From Candidatus Enterocloster excrementipullorum (GTDB taxonomy: Bacteria > Bacillota > Clostridia > Lachnospirales > Lachnospiraceae), in NCBI GenBank assembly GCA_019119575.1, contig DWWT01000054.1, positions 1 through 39,540 of the forward strand: DNA of 39,540 nt. The letters run 5' to 3'. The notes under the pieces were generated by a model. The model was given only the letters and a program-made list of their open reading frames with translations. It ran no database searches and was not told the DNA's origin. Within the stretch, counting starts at the first letter, position 1, and each line of letters begins with the position of its first letter. The position numbers and the translations under genes are program-made. Below, one piece after another: positions 1-7,419 of the stretch.

Positions 1-130
1 GCTACGATTTCGCTATCCCTTCTTCTCGCCCACACCTCATGATGTAAACCTTGGGAGTCGCTATGGGGTTCGTCGGCAACTACGCCCCTTGTGGACTTTC
101 ACCACAGACTGACGGCATGCCCGTCATACC
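1..130 (-). mobile_element. 5' end of a group II intron (partial)
   Basis: Read on the minus strand, the sequence starting at about 130 contains GGTGAAAGTCC (near 106-96), a hallmark of the 5' part of domain I of bacterial group II introns. Around it are CAGTCTGTGG, GGGGCGTAGTTGCC and CATAGCGACTCCCAAGG blocks of the same type. The segment begins directly after the T-run of the riboswitch terminator (131-137). Insertion just 3' of an intrinsic terminator is the known habit of subclass IIC introns, which is the basis for suggesting that subclass. The intron continues beyond position 1, so the reverse transcriptase, domain V and 3' end are not visible. The exact 5' boundary (128-130) is inferred. 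A non-intron structured RNA is the main alternative. Confidence 0.6.
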
Positions 131-165
131 AAAAAAAGCAGCGGCATATATGCCACTGCTTCATC
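131..165 (-). terminator. Intrinsic terminator of the lysine riboswitch
   Basis: On the minus strand the arms AAGCAGTGGCA (161-151) and TGCCGCTGCTT (146-136) form an 11-bp stem with one U-G wobble and a TATA loop, followed by a run of seven T (137-131). The 5' arm overlaps ATGAAGC (164-158), which can instead pair with GCTTCAT (184-178) to form an antiterminator. GC of that antiterminator strand is shared with the 3' strand of aptamer helix P1. This is a standard transcription-attenuation layout: lysine bound gives P1 plus the terminator, and lysine free gives the antiterminator. Confidence 0.85.
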
Positions 166-184
166 GCGCACGAACCCATGAAGC

Positions 185-348
185 AATAGCTCCTCCACCA
201 TCTGGTGAGAGTGCACAGCCTGTTAAACTGTACCCCAACTGCAGCATTCCACGGAAAATGCCGGTTTCGGCGAAGCCCCCTTTTGCCGCCCCTCCCGGGC
301 TTTCCGCAGCCTCCGGACGGTTACTCTTGAGATTCGCGCCTCTATTGC
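185..348 (-). promoter_or_regulatory. Lysine riboswitch (L box) aptamer
   Basis: The minus strand carries the conserved L-box blocks in order: ATAGAGGCGCGA, then CTCAAGAGTAACCG, then GGGGGCTTCGCCGAA, then AACAGGCTGTGCACTC, and finally GGTGGAGGAGCTATT. Helix P1 closes with GCAATAG (348-342) pairing to CTATTGC (189-183). It binds lysine and controls lysine biosynthesis or transport genes in Firmicutes. Here it is linked to the terminator at 131-165 and to a promoter at 366-394. The controlled gene must lie to the left of the window, beyond the inserted intron-like element. Block order and spacing match the family well, so the assignment is firm although no covariance search was run. Confidence 0.92.
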
Positions 349-365
349 CGTTATTTACGGGTTTT

Positions 366-394
366 ATCATAGAATGTTTTTCGTGATATGTCAA
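366..394 (-). promoter_or_regulatory. Promoter of the lysine riboswitch transcript
   Basis: A sigma-A type promoter on the minus strand: -35 TTGACA (394-389), a 17-bp spacer, and -10 TATGAT (371-366). Transcription would begin near 359, a few bases before the L-box aptamer. Because it lies downstream of the last gene of the injection cluster and has its own consensus elements, the riboswitch transcript is probably independent of that cluster. Confidence 0.8.
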
Positions 395-484
395 TTGTTT
401 TTTAACATTTCTTTTATACTTTTATACACGATTGCTCCTCGGCCATGTGCGGTCAAAAAACTGTGCGCAGCCATGCATGGAAAC

Positions 485-904
485 CTAGAGCAGAATCACC
501 GCCGCAATCCCCAAAATCAGCGCGGCCGCCAGGCCCCCAATCCCCAGAAAAAACTTTATATTCGTATCATAGCCCGGAATGATAAACTGGCGGGGATTCT
601 CGGGATTGTACCGGACCTCCAGCCAATCTCCCTCCGCATAGGGCACCCGCTTCCTGCTCCCTGTTTTTTCCGTCATGGCCCGGGAGCGGACCGTCTCTCC
701 CCCTGCAGAAAACTCCACAATGGGGGCGTATCCCCCGTCCTGGGAGACGGGCGATTCATAGATGCCTACCACCCGCGCCCGGGCCTGCCCGCTGCAGGAG
801 CCGAACTCCCGAATTCCCCACTGCATGAAAAATATGCCGGAAAGGACGCAAAAAACCGCCCCGGCCAAAAGAATTATCTCTGTCATTCCCCTGCGCCTCC
901 TCAT
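485..904 (-). CDS. DUF3592-like membrane protein
   Basis: A protein of about 139 residues with a hydrophobic segment near the N-terminus (roughly residues 8-27), a middle domain of about 75 residues and a second hydrophobic segment at the C-terminus that ends the protein. The middle part (VVGIYESP, then VEFSAGG, then VRYNPENP) is typical of DUF3592, a family of small membrane proteins of unknown function. ATG at 904 was chosen; an internal ATG at 886 is also possible, and the upstream TTG at 940 has no good ribosome site. It is the last gene of the cluster, 54 bases after the second DUF4176 gene. Small two-helix membrane proteins next to effector genes sometimes act as immunity proteins; that role is only a guess here. 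Confidence 0.7.
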   Translation of the reverse strand: MRRRRGMTEIILLAGAVFCVLSGIFFMQWGIREFGSCSGQARARVVGIYESPVSQDGGYAPIVEFSAGGETVRSRAMTEKTGSRKRVPYAEGDWLEVRYNPENPRQFIIPGYDTNIKFFLGIGGLAAALILGIAAVILL

Positions 905-958
905 CTTCCATCCATCTCCGTTTCCCTTCAAGCCTCCCAAGGGCTGGTATCCTGGGCT

Positions 959-1258
959 CTAGTCAAAGGACACGCTGCCCTTGGAGATGCGAAACTGCTC
1001 CATCAAAGCCTCTGAAAACTCGATCTGGCGCTCGTCCTGATAGCCCAGGCTGTAGACCCGCTCAATGCCGTCATGGTTAAACACATAGGTCTTTTCCGGG
1101 GAGTGGTAGCCCTGGGGATACAGGCAGCCCGCATAGTCGAAAATATCCGTCCGGTTCTCCGGCCCATATTTCAGGTATCCCAGAATCATCATCTTGGTGT
1201 TGGCCCCTTTTAAGATCACCACGCTCCCGATGGGAAGCGGCCTGTTTTTTTCTTCCAT
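959..1258 (-). CDS. DUF4176-family small protein, copy 2
   Basis: 99 residues. It opens with the DUF4176 signature, LPIGSVVILKGANTKMMILG, and continues with a YPQGY/FNHDGIERVYSLGYQDE stretch that matches its upstream neighbour. DUF4176 proteins are known to me mainly from type VII secretion (ESX/LXG) loci of Firmicutes, where their exact role is unsettled. Its ATG shares one base with the stop codon of the preceding gene (TAATG), so translation is coupled, and the ribosome site GGAGGGAGG lies within the end of that gene. Here it follows an injection-system spike gene with an effector-like tail, suggesting a chaperone, adaptor or immunity-related role (inference). Confidence 0.75.
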   Translation of the reverse strand: MEEKNRPLPIGSVVILKGANTKMMILGYLKYGPENRTDIFDYAGCLYPQGYHSPEKTYVFNHDGIERVYSLGYQDERQIEFSEALMEQFRISKGSVSFD

Positions 1259-1542
1259 TATTTTCCTCCCTCCTGGGCTTCCGGCTGAAAGCTTTCCAGC
1301 TTTTTCACATACTCCATCTGCTCCTCATCCTGATATCCCATAGCCAGAATCCGTTCGATATCCGCCGCATTGAAAAAGGACGCCTCTATGTCGGAAGAAA
1401 AACCCATGGGATGGGGAAATCCCGAATAATCAAAGTAAAAACCCGGCTTGCTTTCATCCTCCGGAAAGTATCCGGCAATCATAAAGGGAATGCTGGCTCC
1501 CTTGAGCCGCACCACCGTACCGATTGGCAGAAGTTTCAGCAT
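1258..1542 (-). CDS. DUF4176-family small protein, copy 1
   Basis: 94 residues from the ATG at 1542, which is preceded by AAGGAGGAGAAGAAT; the longer reading frame upstream has no better start. It carries LPIGTVVRLKGASIPFMIAG followed by a FDYSGFPHPMGF block and ADIERILAMGYQDEEQMEYV. It is a clear paralogue of the next gene, with the same order of blocks. It begins about 100 bases after the spike gene with the effector-like tail. Two tandem diverged copies recall the paired small partners found with LXG effectors of type VII systems. No catalytic motif is visible. Confidence 0.78.
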   Translation of the reverse strand: MLKLLPIGTVVRLKGASIPFMIAGYFPEDESKPGFYFDYSGFPHPMGFSSDIEASFFNAADIERILAMGYQDEEQMEYVKKLESFQPEAQEGGK

Positions 1543-1640
1543 ATTCTTCTCCTCCTTATCCTGCCCCTTCGGCGGCAGGATTTTCAAACTAATTATAATC
1601 GCAGGTCCCAGGGCCTGTCAAAGAGATTCGCCGGGCGGGT

Positions 1641-4004
1641 TTAAGAAAACCATTTGCTGATGTCGATCTCAAACTCCACGGACCCGCCGAAGATAAAGCA
1701 GGCTCCCAGTTTGACCTTCAGTTTTCCGTCCACAAATCCCGCCTGTCCCTCAAGGCCGAATCCGAGTCTTCCCGTGGCCTTGGCATTGATCTCGGCTCCC
1801 GCCACCGTGACGCCGCCGGACACGCTTCCCTCCAGCATATAGGCGCCGGCCTCCCCGGCCACACCGGCCTGGAACTGCCCCTTTTCATTGAATCCTAAAA
1901 CCGCGTCCGCCTTGGCCTCCGCCTTCATAGCCGCCACGTCCGCGCCCGCGTGGATATTCAGGTCCTCCGTTCCGAATCCGCCGGCCAATCCCATCTCCAC
2001 CAAGGAAAAGCTGGCGGAGCCCTGGATGCCCACGCCGGGCATCTTGTTTTCTTCTGTCAGCCCCGCATAGGCATTGGCCTGGGCCTTCCAGGCCCCGGGG
2101 GTGGCGTAGGCGGAGCCGTAGAACAGCCCGGATCTTCCTGACGCCTCCTTGGACTTACTCTCGTCAAAGACGCTTCCCGAGCCCGACACCCGCGCAATGG
2201 ACATGGTGTGGCGGTACTTGTCAATCTTGTCCTTGTTGTTGGGGTCATTGTCGTAGAGCGTGGTCTTATAGCTGTCCTCGGCGTTTTTGCTCTTGTCCAG
2301 CCAGCCCGCCGGCGTCTTATTGTCTGTGGCCTTGGGCTTATATTTATACTCCGGGCCGAAACTCCATTTCCAGGGGGATTCCGCCGCGGGCTGCTGGCCC
2401 GAAGCGCCGGAGCCGGAACCTGCGCCGTTTCCGGAACCCGGAAGGCTTCCGCTTCCGCCTCCAAGGCCCGGAAGCCCCAGGCCGCCTCCGCCCGGTCCCG
2501 GAAGCCCAAAGTTTCCTCCGCCGGGGCCTCCCGCCCCCTGGCTGTTATAGGCGTCCATGAGCGCCCCGTCCCCGGCTGTGACCTCATCCCGCACGGCCTG
2601 GGCCTGGGCGGACATGTCCCCGCTCTCGGCCTTAAGCTTTGCCTTGTCAGCCACCAGCATAAAGTTGTCCTCCAGAGCCATGGAAGAACTCCCCGCCTGA
2701 AACAGCTGATTTCCCTTTGAACTGAAGGAGATTTTGGGCGTGTTCTCCTTTCCCGCTCCGATGGAGATGGAGGTGCCCGCCGAGAAGATGATGTCCGTGC
2801 CGGTTATGGTCACATTTCCATCGGTTCCCATAATCATCCGGGTGGCTCCCCCGGAATCAGACTGGAAACAGTAGGCCGAGGGGGACAGCTCCATGGCGGC
2901 CCCTGTGGGCGAAGAAAACCGCTTGTTGGAGGGATTTCTCCCCGCCCCGTCCCCGGGATTTAAGGCGTGAACCCCGATGGCCTCCCAGTCGTCCCGGTTG
3001 GGAAAATACACGTGGGCCCGGCTTCCCACCTCCGGCATGCAGTAAAAGCTGCTGCTCTCAATTCCGTATGTATAAAACCGGGTGGGCTCCTCCGAGGGGT
3101 AGGGCTTGTTGACGTCAAATTCCACCTGAATCTGATTGTCCTTCCGGTTCGTCACCGTCACCGGCAGGCTGATTCCCAGAATTTCATAGTTGAAGGACTG
3201 CCGGATGATAAGGCCCTCCCGCCGTCGGAGGGTGTATTCCCGAAGAAGCTCGCCCTGCCTGGTAAATAGGCGGATTCCCACCACGGTGCACCGGGTGCCG
3301 TTAAAGGTCAGATTCTCCCCCATGCGCAGGGAGAGGGGGCTCACAATCCGCCAGGCCGTATACGCCTGCTTCATCCCCTTCCCCATCCGGTAGAAGGCGT
3401 CCATGTCCTGGATAATGGAAAAATCCTTGTCCCACAGCTCCTTCCCGTTGTCAATGTCCGGCAGGCCGAAATACACGCGGCTGCTCTCGGAGGAGGTGTC
3501 GGGAATCAGGAAGGTGGAAAAATGGCTGGCCAAGCGCTTTAAAAATTCCCAGTCCGTCTCCTCGTACTGGAGCAGGGTTCCCGGACAGGCCGCCCCGCCG
3601 GTGGCCTTGTCCCAGACCCGGACATCCCCATAGAGGGCGGACACTTTCTCAATCACATCCGCGTACCTGTCCCCCTGGCGGTAGAACACCCGGGACCTGC
3701 GGAGCACATCCATCTCGTAGGAAGCGGAGACAAAGGTGAGATGAAGCTCCCATTTTCCCCTCTCCTTCTGCGTCCTTGCCTTGTACAGGCGTCCGAAAAA
3801 CAGCGTCTCCTCCCCGCAGAGGAGCGCTGCAGAAGAATCCTTCACCGTGCAGGACACCGCCCTCTCATAGCAGGCCTCGTCCAAAAGGCATTCCAGCTCC
3901 AAAAACGCATGGCTGTTTAAGGCCTCCGTGAGGGAGAGGCCCCGGATTTTCAGGATACCCTGGATTTCCGTCTCAATCATCAGTTGGCAAAATGGTATTC
4001 TCAT
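1641..4004 (-). CDS. VgrG-like spike with Gly/Pro linker and C-terminal effector-like domain
   Basis: 787 residues. Residues 1-270 resemble the gp27-like/phage late control D part, including YEETDWEFLKRLA (147-159). Residues 280-350 form a gp5-like OB fold (PVTVTNRKDNQIQVEF, then YCMPEVGSRAHVYFP). Residues 370-460 look like the beta-prism spike. A linker rich in Gly, Pro, Leu and Ser with collagen-like triplets covers about 488-538. Residues 541-787 form a separate domain, rich in Ala and Gly from about 620, ending FGGSVEFEIDISKWFS, similar in style to glycine-rich tails of polymorphic toxins. The start has AGGAGAAGCCT before ATG. It sits between the PAAR-like gene and two DUF4176 genes. The core assignment is strong; toxicity of the tail and its mechanism (a pore is one option) are inferred. 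Confidence 0.85.
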   Translation of the reverse strand: MRIPFCQLMIETEIQGILKIRGLSLTEALNSHAFLELECLLDEACYERAVSCTVKDSSAALLCGEETLFFGRLYKARTQKERGKWELHLTFVSASYEMDVLRRSRVFYRQGDRYADVIEKVSALYGDVRVWDKATGGAACPGTLLQYEETDWEFLKRLASHFSTFLIPDTSSESSRVYFGLPDIDNGKELWDKDFSIIQDMDAFYRMGKGMKQAYTAWRIVSPLSLRMGENLTFNGTRCTVVGIRLFTRQGELLREYTLRRREGLIIRQSFNYEILGISLPVTVTNRKDNQIQVEFDVNKPYPSEEPTRFYTYGIESSSFYCMPEVGSRAHVYFPNRDDWEAIGVHALNPGDGAGRNPSNKRFSSPTGAAMELSPSAYCFQSDSGGATRMIMGTDGNVTITGTDIIFSAGTSISIGAGKENTPKISFSSKGNQLFQAGSSSMALEDNFMLVADKAKLKAESGDMSAQAQAVRDEVTAGDGALMDAYNSQGAGGPGGGNFGLPGPGGGGLGLPGLGGGSGSLPGSGNGAGSGSGASGQQPAAESPWKWSFGPEYKYKPKATDNKTPAGWLDKSKNAEDSYKTTLYDNDPNNKDKIDKYRHTMSIARVSGSGSVFDESKSKEASGRSGLFYGSAYATPGAWKAQANAYAGLTEENKMPGVGIQGSASFSLVEMGLAGGFGTEDLNIHAGADVAAMKAEAKADAVLGFNEKGQFQAGVAGEAGAYMLEGSVSGGVTVAGAEINAKATGRLGFGLEGQAGFVDGKLKVKLGACFIFGGSVEFEIDISKWFS

Positions 4005-4045
4005 AGGCTTCTCCTGTCATGCAAAAACCAATGCGGACACAGCCG

Positions 4046-4486
4046 TCAGCCCTGCCCCGCATCCGTGATTTTGATGATGCCCCCGTGGGCGCAGGTCAGG
4101 GTGCACCGCCCCATCAGCGCCTTTTCCTCATCAATGTCCGTAAACTCGCTGGCGTCCTCCCATTCCACGGAGGTGATAACCGGCGTGCACAGCCCGGCAC
4201 AGCCCGGGGCCACCGCCATGGCGCAGAAGGTGCCGCTTATGGTGGGAACCCCGGCGGAAACCCCCATGGACGCCATCTTTAAGGCGGTGGACGGGTTGGA
4301 AGCGCTCCGGCAGCCTCCGAAGGGAATCACATTTTCAGGGGACATGCAGTCCTTTGCGTGCATCTGGGCCTTTCCCCGGATGAAGATGCCGTGATCCGCC
4401 GGGAGAACCAGCCGGCTCTTCCGAAGGCCCATGGAGCACTCGGTCTCTGCTCCGAACACAATGTATTTGTCGTCCAACGCTGCCAT
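4046..4486 (-). CDS. PAAR-like tip protein (DUF4280)
   Basis: 146 residues. The N-terminal YIVFGAETECSMG, LPADHGIFIRGKAQ and IPFGGCRSASNP blocks and the C-terminal CTLTCAHGGIIKITDAGQG are characteristic of DUF4280, a PAAR-like family that caps spike trimers in contractile systems. Several Cys and His residues (C16, the CAGLC region, CTLTC-AHGG) could bind metal at the tip. The ATG follows the stop codon of the preceding gene without a gap and has GGAGG upstream. Its position just before a spike gene fits assembly as the sharpened end of that spike. Confidence 0.88.
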   Translation of the reverse strand: MAALDDKYIVFGAETECSMGLRKSRLVLPADHGIFIRGKAQMHAKDCMSPENVIPFGGCRSASNPSTALKMASMGVSAGVPTISGTFCAMAVAPGCAGLCTPVITSVEWEDASEFTDIDEEKALMGRCTLTCAHGGIIKITDAGQG

Positions 4487-5014
4487 TTACTCTACCTCCA
4501 CTTCCTCCAAAACAAGACCTACGGCTCCCCTGCGCAGCAGGCTTTCCGCCGCCGCCAGGCTCACCAGGGGACGCCGGGACATGCTGGATTCCAGGTAAAA
4601 CACATGGTGCCCCCTTGTCCGGCTTCCGTCCAGAATCACCTGCTTTTCCCTGCCGTCCGGATACCGCTCCACCTTGGGGGAGAGGGCGTCCAGCCTGGGG
4701 ATGAGGGGGATGAAAAAATTGTGGGAGAGCTTCTGCTCCCTGTCCACCAGATACACCCGCTTAAAGGCAATGTCCTCCTCATACATGGCAAATACCTGGC
4801 GCACCAGGCCGGAAACCATGGTCACCGGGCTCTGGTAAAAATCCAGCACAGTCTCCCCCTCCCCCTTTTTCAGGTACAGAAAAACCGCCTCATTCAGGGC
4901 CCTCTCCTCCTCCGGCTGGAAAATCCGGCGGGGGCCGTTTACAATATCAAATTCCTCCAGACGGATGGTGTCCTGGACCTTCCTGTCCTGCCCCACAAAG
5001 AAATACCGCTGCAT
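4487..5014 (-). CDS. Unrecognised protein, adaptor or Imm11-like candidate
   Basis: 175 residues, without signal peptide or membrane segment. The ATG at 5014 has AGAGGAG nine bases upstream, and the gene overlaps the end of the pentapeptide gene by 68 bases in another frame. The C-terminal pattern (HHVFYLESSMSRRPLVSLAA, then LLRRGAVGLVLEEVEVE) is reminiscent of DUF1629/Imm11-type proteins, in which a terminal helix precedes a final GI-F strand. That resemblance is from memory and weak. Placed between a pentapeptide protein and the PAAR-like tip, it could load an effector or tip onto the spike. It could also protect against a toxin. Confidence 0.55.
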   Translation of the reverse strand: MQRYFFVGQDRKVQDTIRLEEFDIVNGPRRIFQPEEERALNEAVFLYLKKGEGETVLDFYQSPVTMVSGLVRQVFAMYEEDIAFKRVYLVDREQKLSHNFFIPLIPRLDALSPKVERYPDGREKQVILDGSRTRGHHVFYLESSMSRRPLVSLAAAESLLRRGAVGLVLEEVEVE

Positions 5015-5975
5015 TGTATTGCTCCTCTTTTACCAAAATTTTACTTTTCTGTTCCTCGCTGACCCCCGGCGGCGGCTCCGGGAGAAAGAGGGTATTTCCA
5101 AACTCCGCCTCCGTCCAGTCCGCGTCCCCAAACCGGCAGTTTTCAAAGCAGGCCATGGCCAGATTTGCCTGCCGAAAGCTGCACCCGCAGAAGCGGCACT
5201 CCAAAAACCGGGCTCCCCACAGACTGGCCGCCTCAAAGGAGACATCCCGGAAGCTGCACCCCTCAAAGGTGATGTACTCCATCCGCCGCTCTTTGAGGTT
5301 CATTTTTTCATATTCTCCCAGGCGGAGATATTGATTCTGAAGAATATACGGGTAGGAATAGGACTGCCTTAGGAGCGCCCCCAGCCTTCCCTCCCGGTCC
5401 GGCTTTTCCTGGTAGAAAAATATGGTCTCCCCCCGGTCCCGGTACTCCCCCCAGCGGAGAATCCGCGGAAATTCCGCCGGAATGAGGCGCAGGATTTCCT
5501 CCTGGTTTTCCTGGTCGCGCAGCACAAAGCGGAGGAGAAAACCAATTTTCCGAAACCATTCCATGGCCCGGGCGGCGGTCAGGTTCTGCACATCGCTGGG
5601 ATTCACCTTTCCCCTGTACCTCGGCAGGCTCTGCACAAGCTCCACCCGCACGGCCTCCAGTTCATCAAAAAAGTCCCCCAGATCCAGCTGCTCTTCCACC
5701 GGTTCCGGGTCCAGGGCATATTCCTCCCCCACGGCCTGGAGCAGGGTAATATACCGGCTGTTCAAGAGATCCACCCGCAGGAGGGAGCAGTAAATGTACC
5801 GGCAGTCTTTCTTTCGCGCCGCGGCCTTTCTCGCCAGTCGGGCCAGGCTTTCCCTAAGCCTTGCCGCCACCTGGCTTTTCCGGACAAACAGCCGTTCCCA
5901 AAACATGGCCTCCTGGGCCGTGAGCATCGCGTCCGCCTTCGCCTCAAACTCCCGCAGCGCGTCTTCCCGTCTCAT
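4947..5975 (-). CDS. Pentapeptide-repeat protein with large N-terminal domain
   Basis: 342 residues. Residues 1-225 are a charged, helix-rich domain that I do not recognise. From about 232 to 298 there are tandem pentapeptide repeats with Phe or Leu at the central position (ITFEGCSFRDVSFEAASLWG, ARFLECRFCGCSFRQANLAM), predicting a short right-handed beta-helix. A tail of about 40 residues follows. The ATG has GGGAGG about ten bases upstream. In proteobacterial T6SS loci pentapeptide repeats occur fused to DUF2169-type adaptors, so an adaptor role between spike and cargo is reasonable here. The order spike, pentapeptide, small protein, PAAR-like, effector spike supports it. Confidence 0.8.
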   Translation of the reverse strand: MRREDALREFEAKADAMLTAQEAMFWERLFVRKSQVAARLRESLARLARKAAARKKDCRYIYCSLLRVDLLNSRYITLLQAVGEEYALDPEPVEEQLDLGDFFDELEAVRVELVQSLPRYRGKVNPSDVQNLTAARAMEWFRKIGFLLRFVLRDQENQEEILRLIPAEFPRILRWGEYRDRGETIFFYQEKPDREGRLGALLRQSYSYPYILQNQYLRLGEYEKMNLKERRMEYITFEGCSFRDVSFEAASLWGARFLECRFCGCSFRQANLAMACFENCRFGDADWTEAEFGNTLFLPEPPPGVSEEQKSKILVKEEQYNAAVFLCGAGQEGPGHHPSGGI

Positions 5976-6020
5976 ATGTACAAGCCTCCCTCCGATTCTG
6001 ACGGTTCCGGGCAGCTGCCG

Positions 6021-7403
6021 TCAGTTGATCAATACCTCCGCCCCCGTAAGCGTCAGTTCGCCGGTAAGCTCTGCTCCGGTTCCCGCCTCGTTGACAGCCT
6101 TTACCTCCTCTGCCCCTTTGACGGTGATGGACTGGGCCTTGAAGGAGACGTTCCCCTCCGCCTTTATGATTACCTCATTGTTTCCCCAGATGGACACGCT
6201 GCCGCTGTTGTCCACCGTGAGGCCCGAGGCGCCTGCCGATACAAAGACGCCCTGGGGCCCTAAGGCCATCTTCTGCCCCGCGCAGTTGCTCAAATACTTT
6301 ACCGCCGGGTTTCCCATGGCGTCCTGCCCTCCGGAGGGCGCCTCATAGACGCTGGCGGAGTTGATGACCAGGGCGTCCTGGGCGTATTTGTCCGGAAATT
6401 CCACCCGCACCCGGTCCCCCGCCTCGGGCATGTAGTACCACCCGCTTCCGTCCAGGGAGGCGGACATGGTGGCATAGGGAAACCAGAAAACATCCGGGCC
6501 GCCATAAGGGTCGTCCATGTCCATGTGAATCCGCACCAGATTCCCCTTGACCTCCAGAATCCGCCCCTCCAGGGCGATGCCTACCAGGGAGACGGGGTAA
6601 ATCGGATAAGCCCCGATGCCCGCTTTGGAGCGCAGGACATACCGGCACTCCAGCCGCCCCTTTTTTAACTCCCAGTCCAGCCTGCGGACCGTCAGCGTCC
6701 TCCCCTCATACTCCAGGGCGGCAAACAGCTCCTGACAGCTTCCCGACAGCAGGCCGAAATCCACAAAATCCGTCTCCCCCGCCCCCATGGCCGCAAACCG
6801 CCTTACTTCCGCCTCGCTCTTTTCCACAGCGGCAAGCTCCCAGGGCCACTGACCGGAAAGCTCGGGAACCCCTGCATAAATCCGGATTCCCTCCTGGCCC
6901 ATAAACACCCCCAGCGGCGCATAGTATTCGGAAAATACCCGCTTTAAAAATTCCCAGTCCGTCTCCCTGTACTGGACCAGCAGCCGCCCGATGGCCTGGT
7001 CCGGCAGGGAAAGGCAGTAGTCCGCTCCGGGATAATCCTTTAAAATCTCCTCCAGGAGGCCGCTCAACGTCATGGATGTGTCCTGAAAGGAGCGGGATTT
7101 CTTTTCCGCATCCATTTGGCAGTCCGCGGTCTGAAAGGTCAGCCGCCCCAGGCGCACTTCGTCCCGGCGGAAAAATTCCGCCCCGGTCAAAAGCCCGGCA
7201 AACAAAAGCTTTCCTCCGCCCCAGAGCGCCCCGGGCTGGCGGCTGGCCATCCCATAGAGCAGGGTCTCCTCATCCTCCTCCCGCACCTGGGCCGTGACCT
7301 CCATGACCCCGTGGGAGCCGGGCTCATTGTGCACCGCAAGGCTCTGGATGGAGCCCAGGCTGACCCCGGTGACGGACAGCTGGTCTAATGTGTAAAATTC
7401 CAT
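6021..7403 (-). CDS. VgrG/gp27-gp5-like spike protein without cargo domain
   Basis: 460 residues. It has the conserved spike features: YRETDWEFLKRVFSEYYAPL near residue 150, an OB-fold part with ALEGRILEVKGNLVRIHMD and WYYMPEAGDRVRVEFPDKYA, and a terminal run of short beta-strand repeats (SVSIWGNNEVIIKAEGNVSF) typical of a beta-prism needle. It stops at the needle, with no extra domain. The start has AGGAGGACGCC before ATG, 16 bases after the preceding spike gene. It probably trimerises on the baseplate, either alone or together with the other two spike proteins. Confidence 0.85.
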   Translation of the reverse strand: MEFYTLDQLSVTGVSLGSIQSLAVHNEPGSHGVMEVTAQVREEDEETLLYGMASRQPGALWGGGKLLFAGLLTGAEFFRRDEVRLGRLTFQTADCQMDAEKKSRSFQDTSMTLSGLLEEILKDYPGADYCLSLPDQAIGRLLVQYRETDWEFLKRVFSEYYAPLGVFMGQEGIRIYAGVPELSGQWPWELAAVEKSEAEVRRFAAMGAGETDFVDFGLLSGSCQELFAALEYEGRTLTVRRLDWELKKGRLECRYVLRSKAGIGAYPIYPVSLVGIALEGRILEVKGNLVRIHMDMDDPYGGPDVFWFPYATMSASLDGSGWYYMPEAGDRVRVEFPDKYAQDALVINSASVYEAPSGGQDAMGNPAVKYLSNCAGQKMALGPQGVFVSAGASGLTVDNSGSVSIWGNNEVIIKAEGNVSFKAQSITVKGAEEVKAVNEAGTGAELTGELTLTGAEVLIN

Positions 7404-7419
7404 GGCGTCCTCCTTGCTG

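Noticed and set aside
167-171. GTGCG on the minus strand as the intron 5' splice boundary.
   Set aside because: It lies inside the antiterminator/terminator of the lysine riboswitch. The riboswitch needs this sequence, and the intron-like blocks begin only after the T-run at 131, so the boundary was placed there.
395-484. Terminator at the end of the injection cluster.
   Set aside because: A T-run follows CTGCGCACAG on the minus strand, but no convincing stem could be formed, so no terminator is called.
2057-2720. Alternative frames (both strands) over the glycine-rich linker of the effector spike.
   Set aside because: The Arg/Pro/Ala-rich composition follows from the repetitive GC-rich linker DNA; no initiation signals.
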